Made by a program: the position numbers and the translations under genes. A DNA stretch of 64,000 nt from assembly GCA_964522105.1 (NCBI GenBank), contig CAZFVA010000014.1, positions 20,239 to 84,238 of the forward strand. Direction: 5' to 3'. The notes beneath the pieces were generated by a model that did not search any database, had not been told where the DNA came from, and was given only the letters and a program-made list of their open reading frames with translations. Source of the DNA: JAGOFO01 sp964522105 (GTDB lineage Bacteria > Myxococcota_A > UBA9042 > DTJE01). How positions within the stretch are numbered: the stretch's first letter is position 1; every line of letters begins with the position of its first letter. This document shows positions 25,259 through 33,464 of the stretch, in pieces.

Positions 25259-26446
25259 GTGTCGATTATCGTACAGAAATATGGCGGCAGCTCGGTTGCC
25301 GACATTGAAAGAATAAAAAAGGTCGCGTGTCACGTCGTCGAAACCAGGCGCGCCGGTCATGACGTTGTCGTCGTCGTGTCGGCCATGTCAGGCAAGACCG
25401 ACGAGCTGATGCGCATGGCCACCGACATCAATCCCGAACCTTCAATGCGCGAACTGGACATGCTTTTGACGGTTGGCGAGCGCATCACGATGGCGCTGCT
25501 TTCCATCGCGATTCAATCCCTTGGCGAAGACGCAATTTCGCTGACCGGCTCCCAGTGCGGCATCATGACGAACCAGTCGCACAGCCGCGCCAGAATAGTC
25601 GAGGTCCGGCCTTTCAGGGTCGCCGACGAGCTTGCCGCCGGAAAGATTGTCATCGTCGCCGGTTTTCAGGGGACCAGTTACAAACGCGAAATTACGACGC
25701 TTGGCCGTGGCGGAAGCGACACGACGGCGGTGGCCCTGGCGGCGGCGCTTGGTGCCGAAAAATGTGAGATATATTCAGATGTTCTGTTTGTGTGTTCGTC
25801 TGACCCGAAGGTCGTCGTCAACGCGCAGCAGCTTCTGGAATTGAGCTACGACGAAATGCTGGCCCTGTCCCGTCACGGCGCGAAGGTCATAAACGCCGAT
25901 GCCGTTGAATTTGCCAGAAGATCGGGCATCGCCATCTACACCAGATCGTCCGCCGACCCGTCGAAAGAAGGCACCGTTATCCGCCTGAATCCTGACGCCC
26001 CTCCGCGCAGTGTGTGTGGCGTGACAGCCAGAAAGGATGTCGTCGCCTTGCGTTTCGTGGGTGAAAAGGCAGTGTCCGACGACGCTCTGGCGATGCTGGC
26101 GAAAGGCGTTTTGAAGCCATGTTTCGTGTGCGCGGCAGGTGGCGGCGGCACATGGATGGTGTTTTCAAAATCTGACAACCTTGCGCTTGAAGGGTCTTTG
26201 CACGGCACGCTTCCAGCGGGTGCCAGCCTTGTCGAAGACATCGGTGCCGTAACTGTCGTCGGCGATGTTCTGGGCGATGTGGCCGGGCCGGCGGCGATGC
26301 AGCAAATCAGGAAACTGGACTATGTTCGCGGCATGATGCTTGCCCCTTCGGCTTTGACTCTTTTAGTCGATGCTGGCAAGGTTGACGATGTCACAGGAAT
26401 GCTTCACGGGTTATTTTTTCCCGACGAAACTTCGGGCGCGGTTTAA
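25259..26446 (+). CDS. lysC: aspartate kinase
   Basis: A 395-residue enzyme phosphorylating L-aspartate, the first step to lysine, threonine, methionine and diaminopimelate. The N-terminal kinase fold starts VQKYGGSSVAD and has FQGTS, LGRGGSDTTA and EIYSDV. C-terminal ACT domains (about 250-395) imply allosteric control by an end product. It is monofunctional and slightly shorter than the usual 405 residues. GTG 25259 follows GGGG with good spacing. It is separated from the GTPase by its own promoter. Confidence 0.94.
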   Translation: MSIIVQKYGGSSVADIERIKKVACHVVETRRAGHDVVVVVSAMSGKTDELMRMATDINPEPSMRELDMLLTVGERITMALLSIAIQSLGEDAISLTGSQCGIMTNQSHSRARIVEVRPFRVADELAAGKIVIVAGFQGTSYKREITTLGRGGSDTTAVALAAALGAEKCEIYSDVLFVCSSDPKVVVNAQQLLELSYDEMLALSRHGAKVINADAVEFARRSGIAIYTRSSADPSKEGTVIRLNPDAPPRSVCGVTARKDVVALRFVGEKAVSDDALAMLAKGVLKPCFVCAAGGGGTWMVFSKSDNLALEGSLHGTLPAGASLVEDIGAVTVVGDVLGDVAGPAAMQQIRKLDYVRGMMLAPSALTLLVDAGKVDDVTGMLHGLFFPDETSGAV

Positions 26447-26512
26447 CGAATACGCAAGGTGTGTCGCATTGGCGACCATTTGGCAAATACTTGACATGAC
26501 AAGGGGTTAACG

Positions 26513-26974
26513 ATGGCTTCAATGAACAAGGCTCTGATTCTGGGAAATCTTGGTGCAAATCCGGAAATGCGCTCGACGGCCGGCGGACAGTCGGTTGCGA
26601 CGCTGAACGTGGCGACGAACGAGGTCTGGTTCGACAAGCAGGGCCAGAAGCAGGAACGCACCGAATGGCACAAGATCGTTGTGTGGGGCAAGCAGGCTGA
26701 TTTCTGCGGCCAGTACCTGACGAAAGGCAGCACCGTTTTCGTTGAAGGTCGCATCCAGACCAGAAGCTGGGAAGACCAGACCGGCGCCAAGCGCTACACG
26801 ACCGAAATCGTCGCGACCAGCGTGCAGGCCGTTGGCGGTCGCGGTGGTTCGGACCAGGGCAGTCACGGCGGCGCAGATCAGGGCGGCGGTTACCACGACG
26901 GCCCGATCGCCGAGCCGATCGGCATGCCCTCCACGACCCCGAACGCCATCCCGGACGACGACGTCCCGTTCTGA
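26513..26974 (+). CDS. ssb: single-stranded DNA-binding protein
   Basis: A 153-residue protein. The OB fold occupies about residues 1-108 (NKALILGNLGANPEMR, EWHKIVVWGKQA, EGRIQTRSWED). A Gly/His-rich flexible linker follows, then the acidic tip IPDDDVPF that recruits replication and repair proteins. AAGGGG precedes ATG 26513. It probably acts as a tetramer at replication forks. Confidence 0.96.
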   Translation: MASMNKALILGNLGANPEMRSTAGGQSVATLNVATNEVWFDKQGQKQERTEWHKIVVWGKQADFCGQYLTKGSTVFVEGRIQTRSWEDQTGAKRYTTEIVATSVQAVGGRGGSDQGSHGGADQGGGYHDGPIAEPIGMPSTTPNAIPDDDVPF

Positions 26975-27071
26975 TCCGGTTCTCTTCCATTCCAACCCAC
27001 CGGAACCTGATTGCTTCTTAATTATCTGATTTGATTGATTTTAATCGCTGGCGAATCCGCCCCGCAGAAGT

Positions 27072-28226
27072 CTATTCCCCGATCCAGCCGCAGACTGAGT
27101 CCGATTCTGCCAGGCCGGATACGTCCGTGAAGGCTGTGCCGCAGAAGTGGGCGGACGGGCACCAGGCGCCGGCGGTCTGGCAGGTAAATTCGCATCGTTT
27201 TGTGCCTTCCGGGTTGGCTGGTTCGACGCAGCGCAGCGGCTCGGCGCAGTCTTCGTTGCACTGACATGGTTTGCGGGTGTTCTGGGCAAGTTTGAAGTCA
27301 GGGACGCAGGCCGAACCTTCGCATGAAAATCCTGATGGGCAATCGCCACCGTCGGTGCAGGCCGGTGTTCCGGGGTCGCAGTAATGGTCCAGCCCATCGT
27401 CCGCGCTTACGCACGATGCGCCACCGGAACAATCGGCGTTCACTTCGCATGGTCTGGCGCAGGCAGTGAAAGGTCCGACGAAGCCAGATCCACCAAGGCA
27501 GACGCCTTCTGTGCAGTCGCAGTCTTCGTCGCAGGGAAATGCCCCTTCCGGGGTGCAACCGGTTTCAGGTGCCGTCGCAACTTCAAAGGCCAGCAGGTCG
27601 GCCCCGCCCGGTGTTTTGACGTGCCATGAACCGGCCGTTGTCGGCACAAATGCAATTATGCGGGAGTCCAGGAAGTCCGGGCCAAGGCAGAAGAAATTGA
27701 TCTGGTCCCAGTTCCTGATTTGTAATGTGACAGTCCTTGCGATCTGGTCAACTGTTACAAGCGGCATCGCCCTCTGCTGGTTGCACGAGACCATTGCAAA
27801 TGCCGTAAGGCGTGTCGTGCGGCCGACGTTCAGTGGCGCCGGGTCGGCAAGTTGAACGCTGTCTGCAGGCATGTCCAACAGTTGCCAGGTTTTGTTGCAG
27901 GCTGCCGTATCGGTGGTGACATCCGAAGATACGTCCGACGGCGTTTCGTCATGCCCGTATGGGGTGTCGGCTGTGGCATCATCGGTGACGTCGGCCGCAA
28001 CCGTATCTACGCCGGTGTCTGTCCATGTTTCCGCGGTTTCAGGGGTATCCTGTGCAACGTCCCGGCCCGCCGCATCTGTGTCTGCCAACGCATCCCGGCC
28101 AACGTAACCGTCCGGGGTCGTGCCCTGGTCGTCTTGTGTGACATCGCCGGCGTCGGTCGGCGATGACGATTTACACCCGATAGCGACCATTCCCACGAAT
28201 AAAATGAAACAAATCGAGCGCTTCAT
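27072..28226 (-). CDS. Cys-rich surface lipoprotein
   Basis: A 384-residue protein with lipobox MVAIGC, then about 90 residues of Asp/Thr/Ala-rich linker with DTxxD and DVTxD repeats. A beta-rich domain (about 110-240) follows, and a C-terminal set of Cys clusters (CDEDCDCTEGVC, CQCNEDCAEPLRC). The clusters resemble those in other myxobacterial surface proteins; function is unknown. ATG 28226 (MKRSIC) opens the signal peptide; longer frames upstream do not fit. It converges on ssb and is divergent from the permease. Confidence 0.7.
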   Translation of the reverse strand: MKRSICFILFVGMVAIGCKSSSPTDAGDVTQDDQGTTPDGYVGRDALADTDAAGRDVAQDTPETAETWTDTGVDTVAADVTDDATADTPYGHDETPSDVSSDVTTDTAACNKTWQLLDMPADSVQLADPAPLNVGRTTRLTAFAMVSCNQQRAMPLVTVDQIARTVTLQIRNWDQINFFCLGPDFLDSRIIAFVPTTAGSWHVKTPGGADLLAFEVATAPETGCTPEGAFPCDEDCDCTEGVCLGGSGFVGPFTACARPCEVNADCSGGASCVSADDGLDHYCDPGTPACTDGGDCPSGFSCEGSACVPDFKLAQNTRKPCQCNEDCAEPLRCVEPANPEGTKRCEFTCQTAGAWCPSAHFCGTAFTDVSGLAESDSVCGWIGE

Positions 28227-28295
28227 GTCATTTACCCGGTAAGTTTTCGTTGCTTTGATGATACACCGGTTTGTGAAGACAGGATTCAATTTTTG

Positions 28296-28325
28296 TTGGT
28301 CGCGATGTCGGTTGCAGTGGATAAT
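28296..28325 (+). promoter_or_regulatory. possible sigma70 promoter for the permease
   Basis: TTGGTC (28296-28301), an 18-bp spacer and GATAAT (28320-28325; 5/6 to consensus), 29 bp before ATG 28355. The -35 match is modest. Confidence 0.33.
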
Positions 28326-28354
28326 CCGTTTGATTCATTGACCTCGGGGATTTC

Positions 28355-29866
28355 ATGGTTGTGGACGCAAAGCAGACTACATCTGTCAGTTGGTTCGGGG
28401 TAGGCGACCTGAACGCGTTTTTTGCGCTGTTCGTGGACAACGTCGTCAATCTGGTGATGCTGACCGCAATTCTGGTCTTTCAGTTCGGGATGCCGTCAGA
28501 ATTCGTGTTGTCGCGCATGATCCCGGGGACCGCCCTGGGCGTGATGATCGGGGACCTGGCGTACTCGTGGATGGCGTGCAGGGGCGGGCGGCGACTGACC
28601 GCGATGCCGCTCGGGCTGGATACTCCTTCAACTATCGGCATGACGATTGCGGTCATCGGCCCCGTTTTCCTTGAAACGAAAGACCCGTACATGGCCTGGG
28701 GCGTCGGTATGGCGACGCTCTTCATCATGGGCGTGGCCAAACTGGTGATGTCGTTTTTTGGCGAGGCGATTGCGAAGGCTATTCCGATGGCCGGGCTTCT
28801 TGGTCCGCTTGCCGGGATCGGCCTTGCGCTGCTTGGCCTTATCCCGATGGTGCACATATTTTCAATGCCGGTCGCCGGAGTCTTTGCGACCGGGATCATT
28901 CTGTATGCGTTCGTGGCGAACCACAGGCTGCCGTTCGGCCTGCCGGGTGCGCTTGTCGCGGTCGTCATGGGCCTGATAATTTACTGGGTGATGGTTGCCG
29001 TCGGGATTGGTCCGCAGCATCAGGTGCAGACGGCCACTGTTGGACTGTACCTGCCGAAAATCGAGTTTGCAGCGCTGGCTGCCGGGATGTCCGGGGCTCT
29101 GAAATACCTGCCGATCAGCATTCCTTTCGGGCTGTTGACTATTGTTGGCGGCATTAATGTTACGGCGTCCGCCAAAGCTGCCGGCGATGACTTCCGTACC
29201 CGTGACATCCTGCTGGTCGAGTCGGTCTCGACAATGATTGCCGCCATTTGCGGTGGTGTCGCCCAGACGACGCCGTACATCGGGCATCCGGCCTACAAGG
29301 CGATGGGCGCGAAGGCCGGGTACACGCTGCTGACCGGACTGGTCATCGGTATCGCCGGATTCCTGGGGATACTTGGCGTCCTGATTGACTACATTCCGCA
29401 GGTGGTTGTTGCCCCGATTCTGCTGTTCGTCGGGCTCATGATTACCGAGCAGGCGTTCAAGGCGTCCGAGCAGCGTCACCTGCCGGCCGTGGCGTTCGCA
29501 ATCATTCCGTGTCTTGCTTATCTGGTGATGATTTATGCCGGTCAGCTTCTTGGCGCCGGTGCGAAGCCCGGGCCGGTTCTGGCCGGTCAGCTTGGCGTGA
29601 TGTCGCTTCTTGGTAACGGCTTCATCGTGACTTCCATGCTGTGGGCGGCCGCCATCGCGTACCTGATCGATAAGCGGCCGACCGCGACGTTCGTGATGTT
29701 TGCCATCCTGGCCGTGTGCAGCCTGTTCGGGATCATTCATTCAGTGTCGCCAACGGGCAGTCTGTACCTGCCGTTTTCCAGTGCCGACAACCGCCCCCTG
29801 GAGCTTGCCGCCGCCTATCTGCTGACCGGCGGGTCACTCGCGTTTCTTTTGCGGTTTGTGAAATAA
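28355..29866 (+). CDS. NCS2/AzgA-like membrane permease
   Basis: A 503-residue integral membrane protein with about 12-14 hydrophobic helices. GDLNAFFALFVDNVVNL at the start, LGLDTPSTIG and TTPYIGHPAYKAMGAKAGYT resemble a subgroup of nucleobase-cation symporter 2 permeases (purine/xanthine/uracil type, SLC23/SulP fold). The transported solute is not predictable, since this subgroup differs from the known uracil and xanthine carriers. It is a single gene with no purine catabolic genes nearby. Confidence 0.75.
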   Translation: MVVDAKQTTSVSWFGVGDLNAFFALFVDNVVNLVMLTAILVFQFGMPSEFVLSRMIPGTALGVMIGDLAYSWMACRGGRRLTAMPLGLDTPSTIGMTIAVIGPVFLETKDPYMAWGVGMATLFIMGVAKLVMSFFGEAIAKAIPMAGLLGPLAGIGLALLGLIPMVHIFSMPVAGVFATGIILYAFVANHRLPFGLPGALVAVVMGLIIYWVMVAVGIGPQHQVQTATVGLYLPKIEFAALAAGMSGALKYLPISIPFGLLTIVGGINVTASAKAAGDDFRTRDILLVESVSTMIAAICGGVAQTTPYIGHPAYKAMGAKAGYTLLTGLVIGIAGFLGILGVLIDYIPQVVVAPILLFVGLMITEQAFKASEQRHLPAVAFAIIPCLAYLVMIYAGQLLGAGAKPGPVLAGQLGVMSLLGNGFIVTSMLWAAAIAYLIDKRPTATFVMFAILAVCSLFGIIHSVSPTGSLYLPFSSADNRPLELAAAYLLTGGSLAFLLRFVK

Positions 29867-29962
29867 CGACTTTTGGTCAGCTATCTTCACCCAAAAAAAC
29901 ACCCAGAATCACTCAAATTCCGTCAGTAAATATATTAACTAAATTGCGGCGTTGCAGGCGCG

Positions 29963-30059
29963 TGATGTGATTAGGTGCCTTAATCACATCAAAATTTGAT
30001 TTGATTAACGGGGCTATTCGCATCATAATCTGATGTGATTAGGGTGGTTATTCACCTCA
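29963..30059. promoter_or_regulatory. array of three 29-bp palindromes at 34-bp period (likely operators of the Fic gene)
   Basis: Unit 1 (29963-29991) is a perfect inverted repeat: TGATGTGATTA, 7-bp spacer, TAATCACATCA. Unit 2 (29997-30025) and unit 3 (30031-30059) keep the same 11-7-11 layout with one to three changes. Starts are exactly 34 bp apart. The array ends 16 bp before the Fic ATG and covers its probable promoter (30001-30029). The Fic protein itself ends in a winged-helix-like domain, so autoregulation is the simplest inference. Confidence 0.8.
30001..30029 (+). promoter_or_regulatory. sigma70-like promoter inside the palindrome array
   Basis: TTGATT (30001-30006), an exact 17-bp spacer and CATAAT (30024-30029; 5/6) lie within palindromic unit 2. 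Transcription would begin near 30036, inside unit 3. A protein on these palindromes would block polymerase. Confidence 0.5.
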
Positions 30060-30075
30060 AGCCGCGGAGTCCGGT

Positions 30076-31197
30076 ATGAAAACAAAGTATGTCTGGCAAA
30101 GTCCGTCATGGCCCAATTTCACCTGGGATGCCACCGCTATTGCCGCGCCGCTGTCCAGTGTGCGGCTTGCGCAGGCGCACCTTCTTGGCAAGGTTGCCGG
30201 TCTTGGTTTTGAGCTTCATCTTTCCGAGCGTGTTCGTGTCATGACCGAGGAGGCCGTCCGGACCAGCGCCATCGAAGGTGAAATGCTGAATCTGGAAGCA
30301 GTCCGTTCGTCGGTCGCCAGACGGTTGGGGCTTGATAACGTTCCTGACAAACCGGCTTCGCGCGATGTTGAAGGGCTGATTGATGTTCTGATCGATGCGA
30401 CAACCGGGTTTGACAGGCCGTTGACCGCCGACCGGTTATGCCGCTGGCATGGGGCGCTGTTCCCGGGGGGCCGTTCGGGTTTGTACGAGATTGTAGCCGG
30501 TGATTTTCGTCCAGCCGGTATGCCGATGCAGGTAGTTTCGGGACCAATCGGGCATGAACGCGTTCATTTCGAGGCGCCGCCGTCCGAAGTGGTTCCGGCC
30601 GAGATTCAGAAGTTTGTGGATTGGTTCAATAATCCGCCGAAAGGCCTTGATGGACTGATTGTCGCGGGTATCGTTCATTTCTGGTTTGTAACGATTCATC
30701 CGTTTCAGGACGGTAACGGTCGCCTTGGGCGGGCCGTGTGCGAGATGGCCCTGGCAAGGGACGAAGGGCAAGAACAAAGGCTTTATAGTCTTTCTGCCGC
30801 CATCAAAGCGGACCGGCCGGAGTATTACCGTCTTCTGGAAAAAACGTCTAAAGACACTGGCGACCTGACGTCCTGGCTGACCTGGTTTCTGAAGTGCCTG
30901 GAAAAGGCGATGCAGATGTCCGAGATCCAGATTGACCTCGCACTCGCGCAAGGGCGTTTCTGGCAGGAACACGCCGGAAAGTCCCTGAATGAACGCCAGA
31001 TCAAGATAGTCCGTCGTCTGTTTGAAGCCGGTCCTGACGGTTTCACCGGCGGAATGACAACGAAGAAGGCGGCCAACCTTACGAAAGCCAGTTCCGCCAC
31101 CGCCCAGCGCGACCTGTCAGACCTGTTTGCCAAGGGCCTGCTGGTCCAAAACGCTGCAGGTGGCAGAAGCACCAGTTACAGCCTTAAAACTGTTTGA
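30076..31197 (+). CDS. class II Fic-family protein (probable AMP transferase) with winged helix
   Basis: A 373-residue protein. The N-terminal DUF4172-like helix bundle carries the inhibitory motif TSAIEG (63-68), matching [S/T]xxxE[G/N] of class II Fic enzymes. The Fic core has HPFQDGNGRLGR (208-219) with catalytic His, metal-binding Asp and phosphate-binding Gly-Asn-Gly-Arg. The C-terminus (about 310-373, TTKKAANLTKASSATAQRDLSDL) is a winged helix that could bind DNA. It probably AMPylates an unknown protein. GGAG lies seven bases before ATG 30076. It is a lone gene with no antitoxin partner. Confidence 0.9.
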   Translation: MKTKYVWQSPSWPNFTWDATAIAAPLSSVRLAQAHLLGKVAGLGFELHLSERVRVMTEEAVRTSAIEGEMLNLEAVRSSVARRLGLDNVPDKPASRDVEGLIDVLIDATTGFDRPLTADRLCRWHGALFPGGRSGLYEIVAGDFRPAGMPMQVVSGPIGHERVHFEAPPSEVVPAEIQKFVDWFNNPPKGLDGLIVAGIVHFWFVTIHPFQDGNGRLGRAVCEMALARDEGQEQRLYSLSAAIKADRPEYYRLLEKTSKDTGDLTSWLTWFLKCLEKAMQMSEIQIDLALAQGRFWQEHAGKSLNERQIKIVRRLFEAGPDGFTGGMTTKKAANLTKASSATAQRDLSDLFAKGLLVQNAAGGRSTSYSLKTV

Positions 31198-31327
31198 AAA
31201 AGTGTACCTGCGTCCGATCGTGCGTACAGTCCTCGCTTACGCCACTTCCCATCTTCAATATCAGTGATAAACTGCGTGCAGCCTGAAGAGGGCGGTGTTT
31301 GGTCTGGTTATTTGACGGAGAGTTCAG

Positions 31328-32818
31328 ATGGCGAAATTCATACTTGCCCTTGATGAAGGAACGACTGCTTCCACCGCCATGGTGGTTGCGCAGGACCTGA
31401 CTTTTCTTGCAAAGGCTTCCAACGAAATTACCCAGATATATCCAAAGCCGGGTTGGGTCGAGCATGACCCCGAAGACATCTGGAATGCTACCTGCCTGTC
31501 CGCGAAGCAGGCGATGGAAAAGGCCGGAGTCGACGCCGCTGATTGTGCCGCAGTTGCCATCACAAACCAGCGCGAAACGTCGGTAATCTGGGACCGTGAA
31601 ACCGGCAAGCCCGTGTACAACGCCATCGTCTGGCAGTGCCGCCGTACGACAGCCTTTTGCGAGCGCGCAAAAGAAGAAGGTCTGGAAGAATACTTCCGCC
31701 ACCGCACCGGCCTTGTCCTGGACCCGTACTTTTCGGGCACCAAGGTCCGCTGGGTTCTTGATCACGTCCCCGGCGTGCGCGACGATGCCGAGGCCGGGAA
31801 ACTGGCGTTCGGTACGATTGATACATGGTTGATTTACCGCCTGACTGCCGGCGTTTCACACGTGACCGACCCGTCGAACGCCTGCCGCACGCTGCTGTTC
31901 AATATTCAGCGTCTGCAGTTTGATGAAGCATTACTCGGACTTCTGAAGATTCCGCGCAGCCTGGTGCCGGAAGTCCGCCCGTCAGCCGGGGATTTTGGTG
32001 TCACAAAAGGTCTGGATTTCCTGCCCGACGGTATTCCGATAGCCGGTGTCTGCGGCGATCAGCAGTCGGCCCTTTTCGGCCAGACGTGCTTTGATGAAGG
32101 TCAGTCCAAGTGCACTTACGGGACCGGCGCGTTCCTGCTGATGAACACCGGCGAAAAACTGGTGCCTTCGACTCACGGCCTGCTGACGTCTGTCGGCTGG
32201 ACCGTTAACGGTAAAACGAATTACGTCCTTGAAGGCTCGTCATTCATAGCCGGCGCCGCCGTCCAGTGGCTTCGCGATTCGCTTGGCTTTTTCAAGACGG
32301 CCCCGGAAGTCGAGGAACTGGCCGCCAGTGTTGAAGATTCCGGTGGTGTCGTGTTTGTCCCGGCGCTTGCCGGCCTTGGTGCCCCGTACTGGGATCCGTC
32401 CGCCCGTGGCGCGTTGTTCGGCCTGACCCGTGGTGCGACAAAGGCTCACATTTCCCGCGCCGTTTTAGAAGGTATTGCCCTGCAGATTGCCGAACTGCTT
32501 GACGCAATGGGCAAAGACCTCGGCAAGCCTTTGACCGAGCTGCGTGTTGACGGTGGTGCCAGTGCCAACAACTTGATGATGCAGTTCCAGGCCGACATCC
32601 TTGACGTGCCGGTCCTGCGCCCGAAGAACGTTGACACGACCGCCCTCGGTGCCGCCATGCTTGCCGGTATCAGCATCGGCATGTGGGACATGGCCCGCCT
32701 GCGCGAAATGGCCGCAGTCGACAGCCGCTTCGGACCCAAATTTACCGCCGCCGAACGCGCCGACTACCTGAACCGCTACAAATCCGCCGTCAAATGCGTC
32801 TGTGGACATCAGTGCTAG
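31328..32818 (+). CDS. glpK: glycerol kinase
   Basis: A 496-residue FGGY-family kinase making sn-glycerol-3-phosphate. It has LALDEGTTAST (usually DQGTTSS), YPKPGWVEHDPEDIW, TNQRETSVIWDR, GDQQSALFGQ and VDGGASANNLMMQ, all typical of GlpK. GGAGA precedes ATG 31328. No glpF, glpD or glpR is next to it, so regulation is not evident locally. Confidence 0.95.
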   Translation: MAKFILALDEGTTASTAMVVAQDLTFLAKASNEITQIYPKPGWVEHDPEDIWNATCLSAKQAMEKAGVDAADCAAVAITNQRETSVIWDRETGKPVYNAIVWQCRRTTAFCERAKEEGLEEYFRHRTGLVLDPYFSGTKVRWVLDHVPGVRDDAEAGKLAFGTIDTWLIYRLTAGVSHVTDPSNACRTLLFNIQRLQFDEALLGLLKIPRSLVPEVRPSAGDFGVTKGLDFLPDGIPIAGVCGDQQSALFGQTCFDEGQSKCTYGTGAFLLMNTGEKLVPSTHGLLTSVGWTVNGKTNYVLEGSSFIAGAAVQWLRDSLGFFKTAPEVEELAASVEDSGGVVFVPALAGLGAPYWDPSARGALFGLTRGATKAHISRAVLEGIALQIAELLDAMGKDLGKPLTELRVDGGASANNLMMQFQADILDVPVLRPKNVDTTALGAAMLAGISIGMWDMARLREMAAVDSRFGPKFTAAERADYLNRYKSAVKCVCGHQC

Positions 32819-32956
32819 CGCTGTCGTAAACACACTGAAACCTTCAGAAAAATGCTATGCTCACCAAAGCTTGATGACAACCGCTGGTTTGGGACGCGTG
32901 ATGAAGATGGAACAGATCACCCTGCGCCTGAATTACGTCGTCAGGGGGTTGCCTTA

Positions 32957-33454
32957 ATGACTTTCCGATGGTCGAAAGCCTGGCTCGCCCTGTCAATCCT
33001 GGTCGGCGCCGTCGGCGGCCTGGGGATGTTCACATTCAACTACGCGAATGGCCCTGCTTACCTGGGGAACGACCCCGCGACGTGCGCGCAATGCCACATC
33101 ATGAATGACCAGTTCGACTCGTGGCGTAAGGGACCGCACCATTCGGTTGCAACATGCAATGACTGCCACCTGCCGCCGGCCTTCCCTGAAAAATACATAG
33201 CCAAGGGCTTGAACGGCTATCATCACTCGATGGGTTTTACATTGCAGTCGTCAACTCCTGACGAACCGGGCGCCCGCACGGTTTTTAATGAACCGATCCA
33301 GATTAAGGACTCCAACAGCCAGATATTGCAGGACAACTGCCTGCGCTGTCATGGGGACATTGTCCACGACATCGTTCGGGGCAGCACATGGGCGGACGAC
33401 GCGATTCGCTGCGCCGACTGCCACAACGCCGTCGGGCACGGAGCACGGAGGTAA
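32957..33454 (+). CDS. nrfH: tetraheme cytochrome c, NrfH type
   Basis: A 165-residue membrane-anchored quinol dehydrogenase that passes electrons to NrfA. One N-terminal helix (WLALSILVGAVGGLGMFTF) anchors it. Four CxxCH heme sites are seen: CAQCH (followed by IM, the Met ligand typical of NrfH heme 1), CNDCH, CLRCH and CADCH. ATG 32957 is preceded by AGGGGGT; an in-frame upstream ATG at 32852 gives an unlikely hydrophilic N-terminus. It sits 10 bp before nrfA. Confidence 0.93.
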   Translation: MTFRWSKAWLALSILVGAVGGLGMFTFNYANGPAYLGNDPATCAQCHIMNDQFDSWRKGPHHSVATCNDCHLPPAFPEKYIAKGLNGYHHSMGFTLQSSTPDEPGARTVFNEPIQIKDSNSQILQDNCLRCHGDIVHDIVRGSTWADDAIRCADCHNAVGHGARR

Positions 33455-33464
33455 CGGGAATATC

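Noticed and set aside
29963..30059. CRISPR array or loxP/dif-like recombination sites
   Set aside because: Units are adjacent with no spacers and no cas genes. The 11-7-11 plan differs from dif (11-6-11) and loxP (13-8-13), and no recombinase is nearby; an operator array fits better.
30076..31197. FicT-FicA (class I) toxin-antitoxin system
   Set aside because: The inhibitory motif is in the same protein (residues 63-68), so it is class II and no small antitoxin gene is present upstream.
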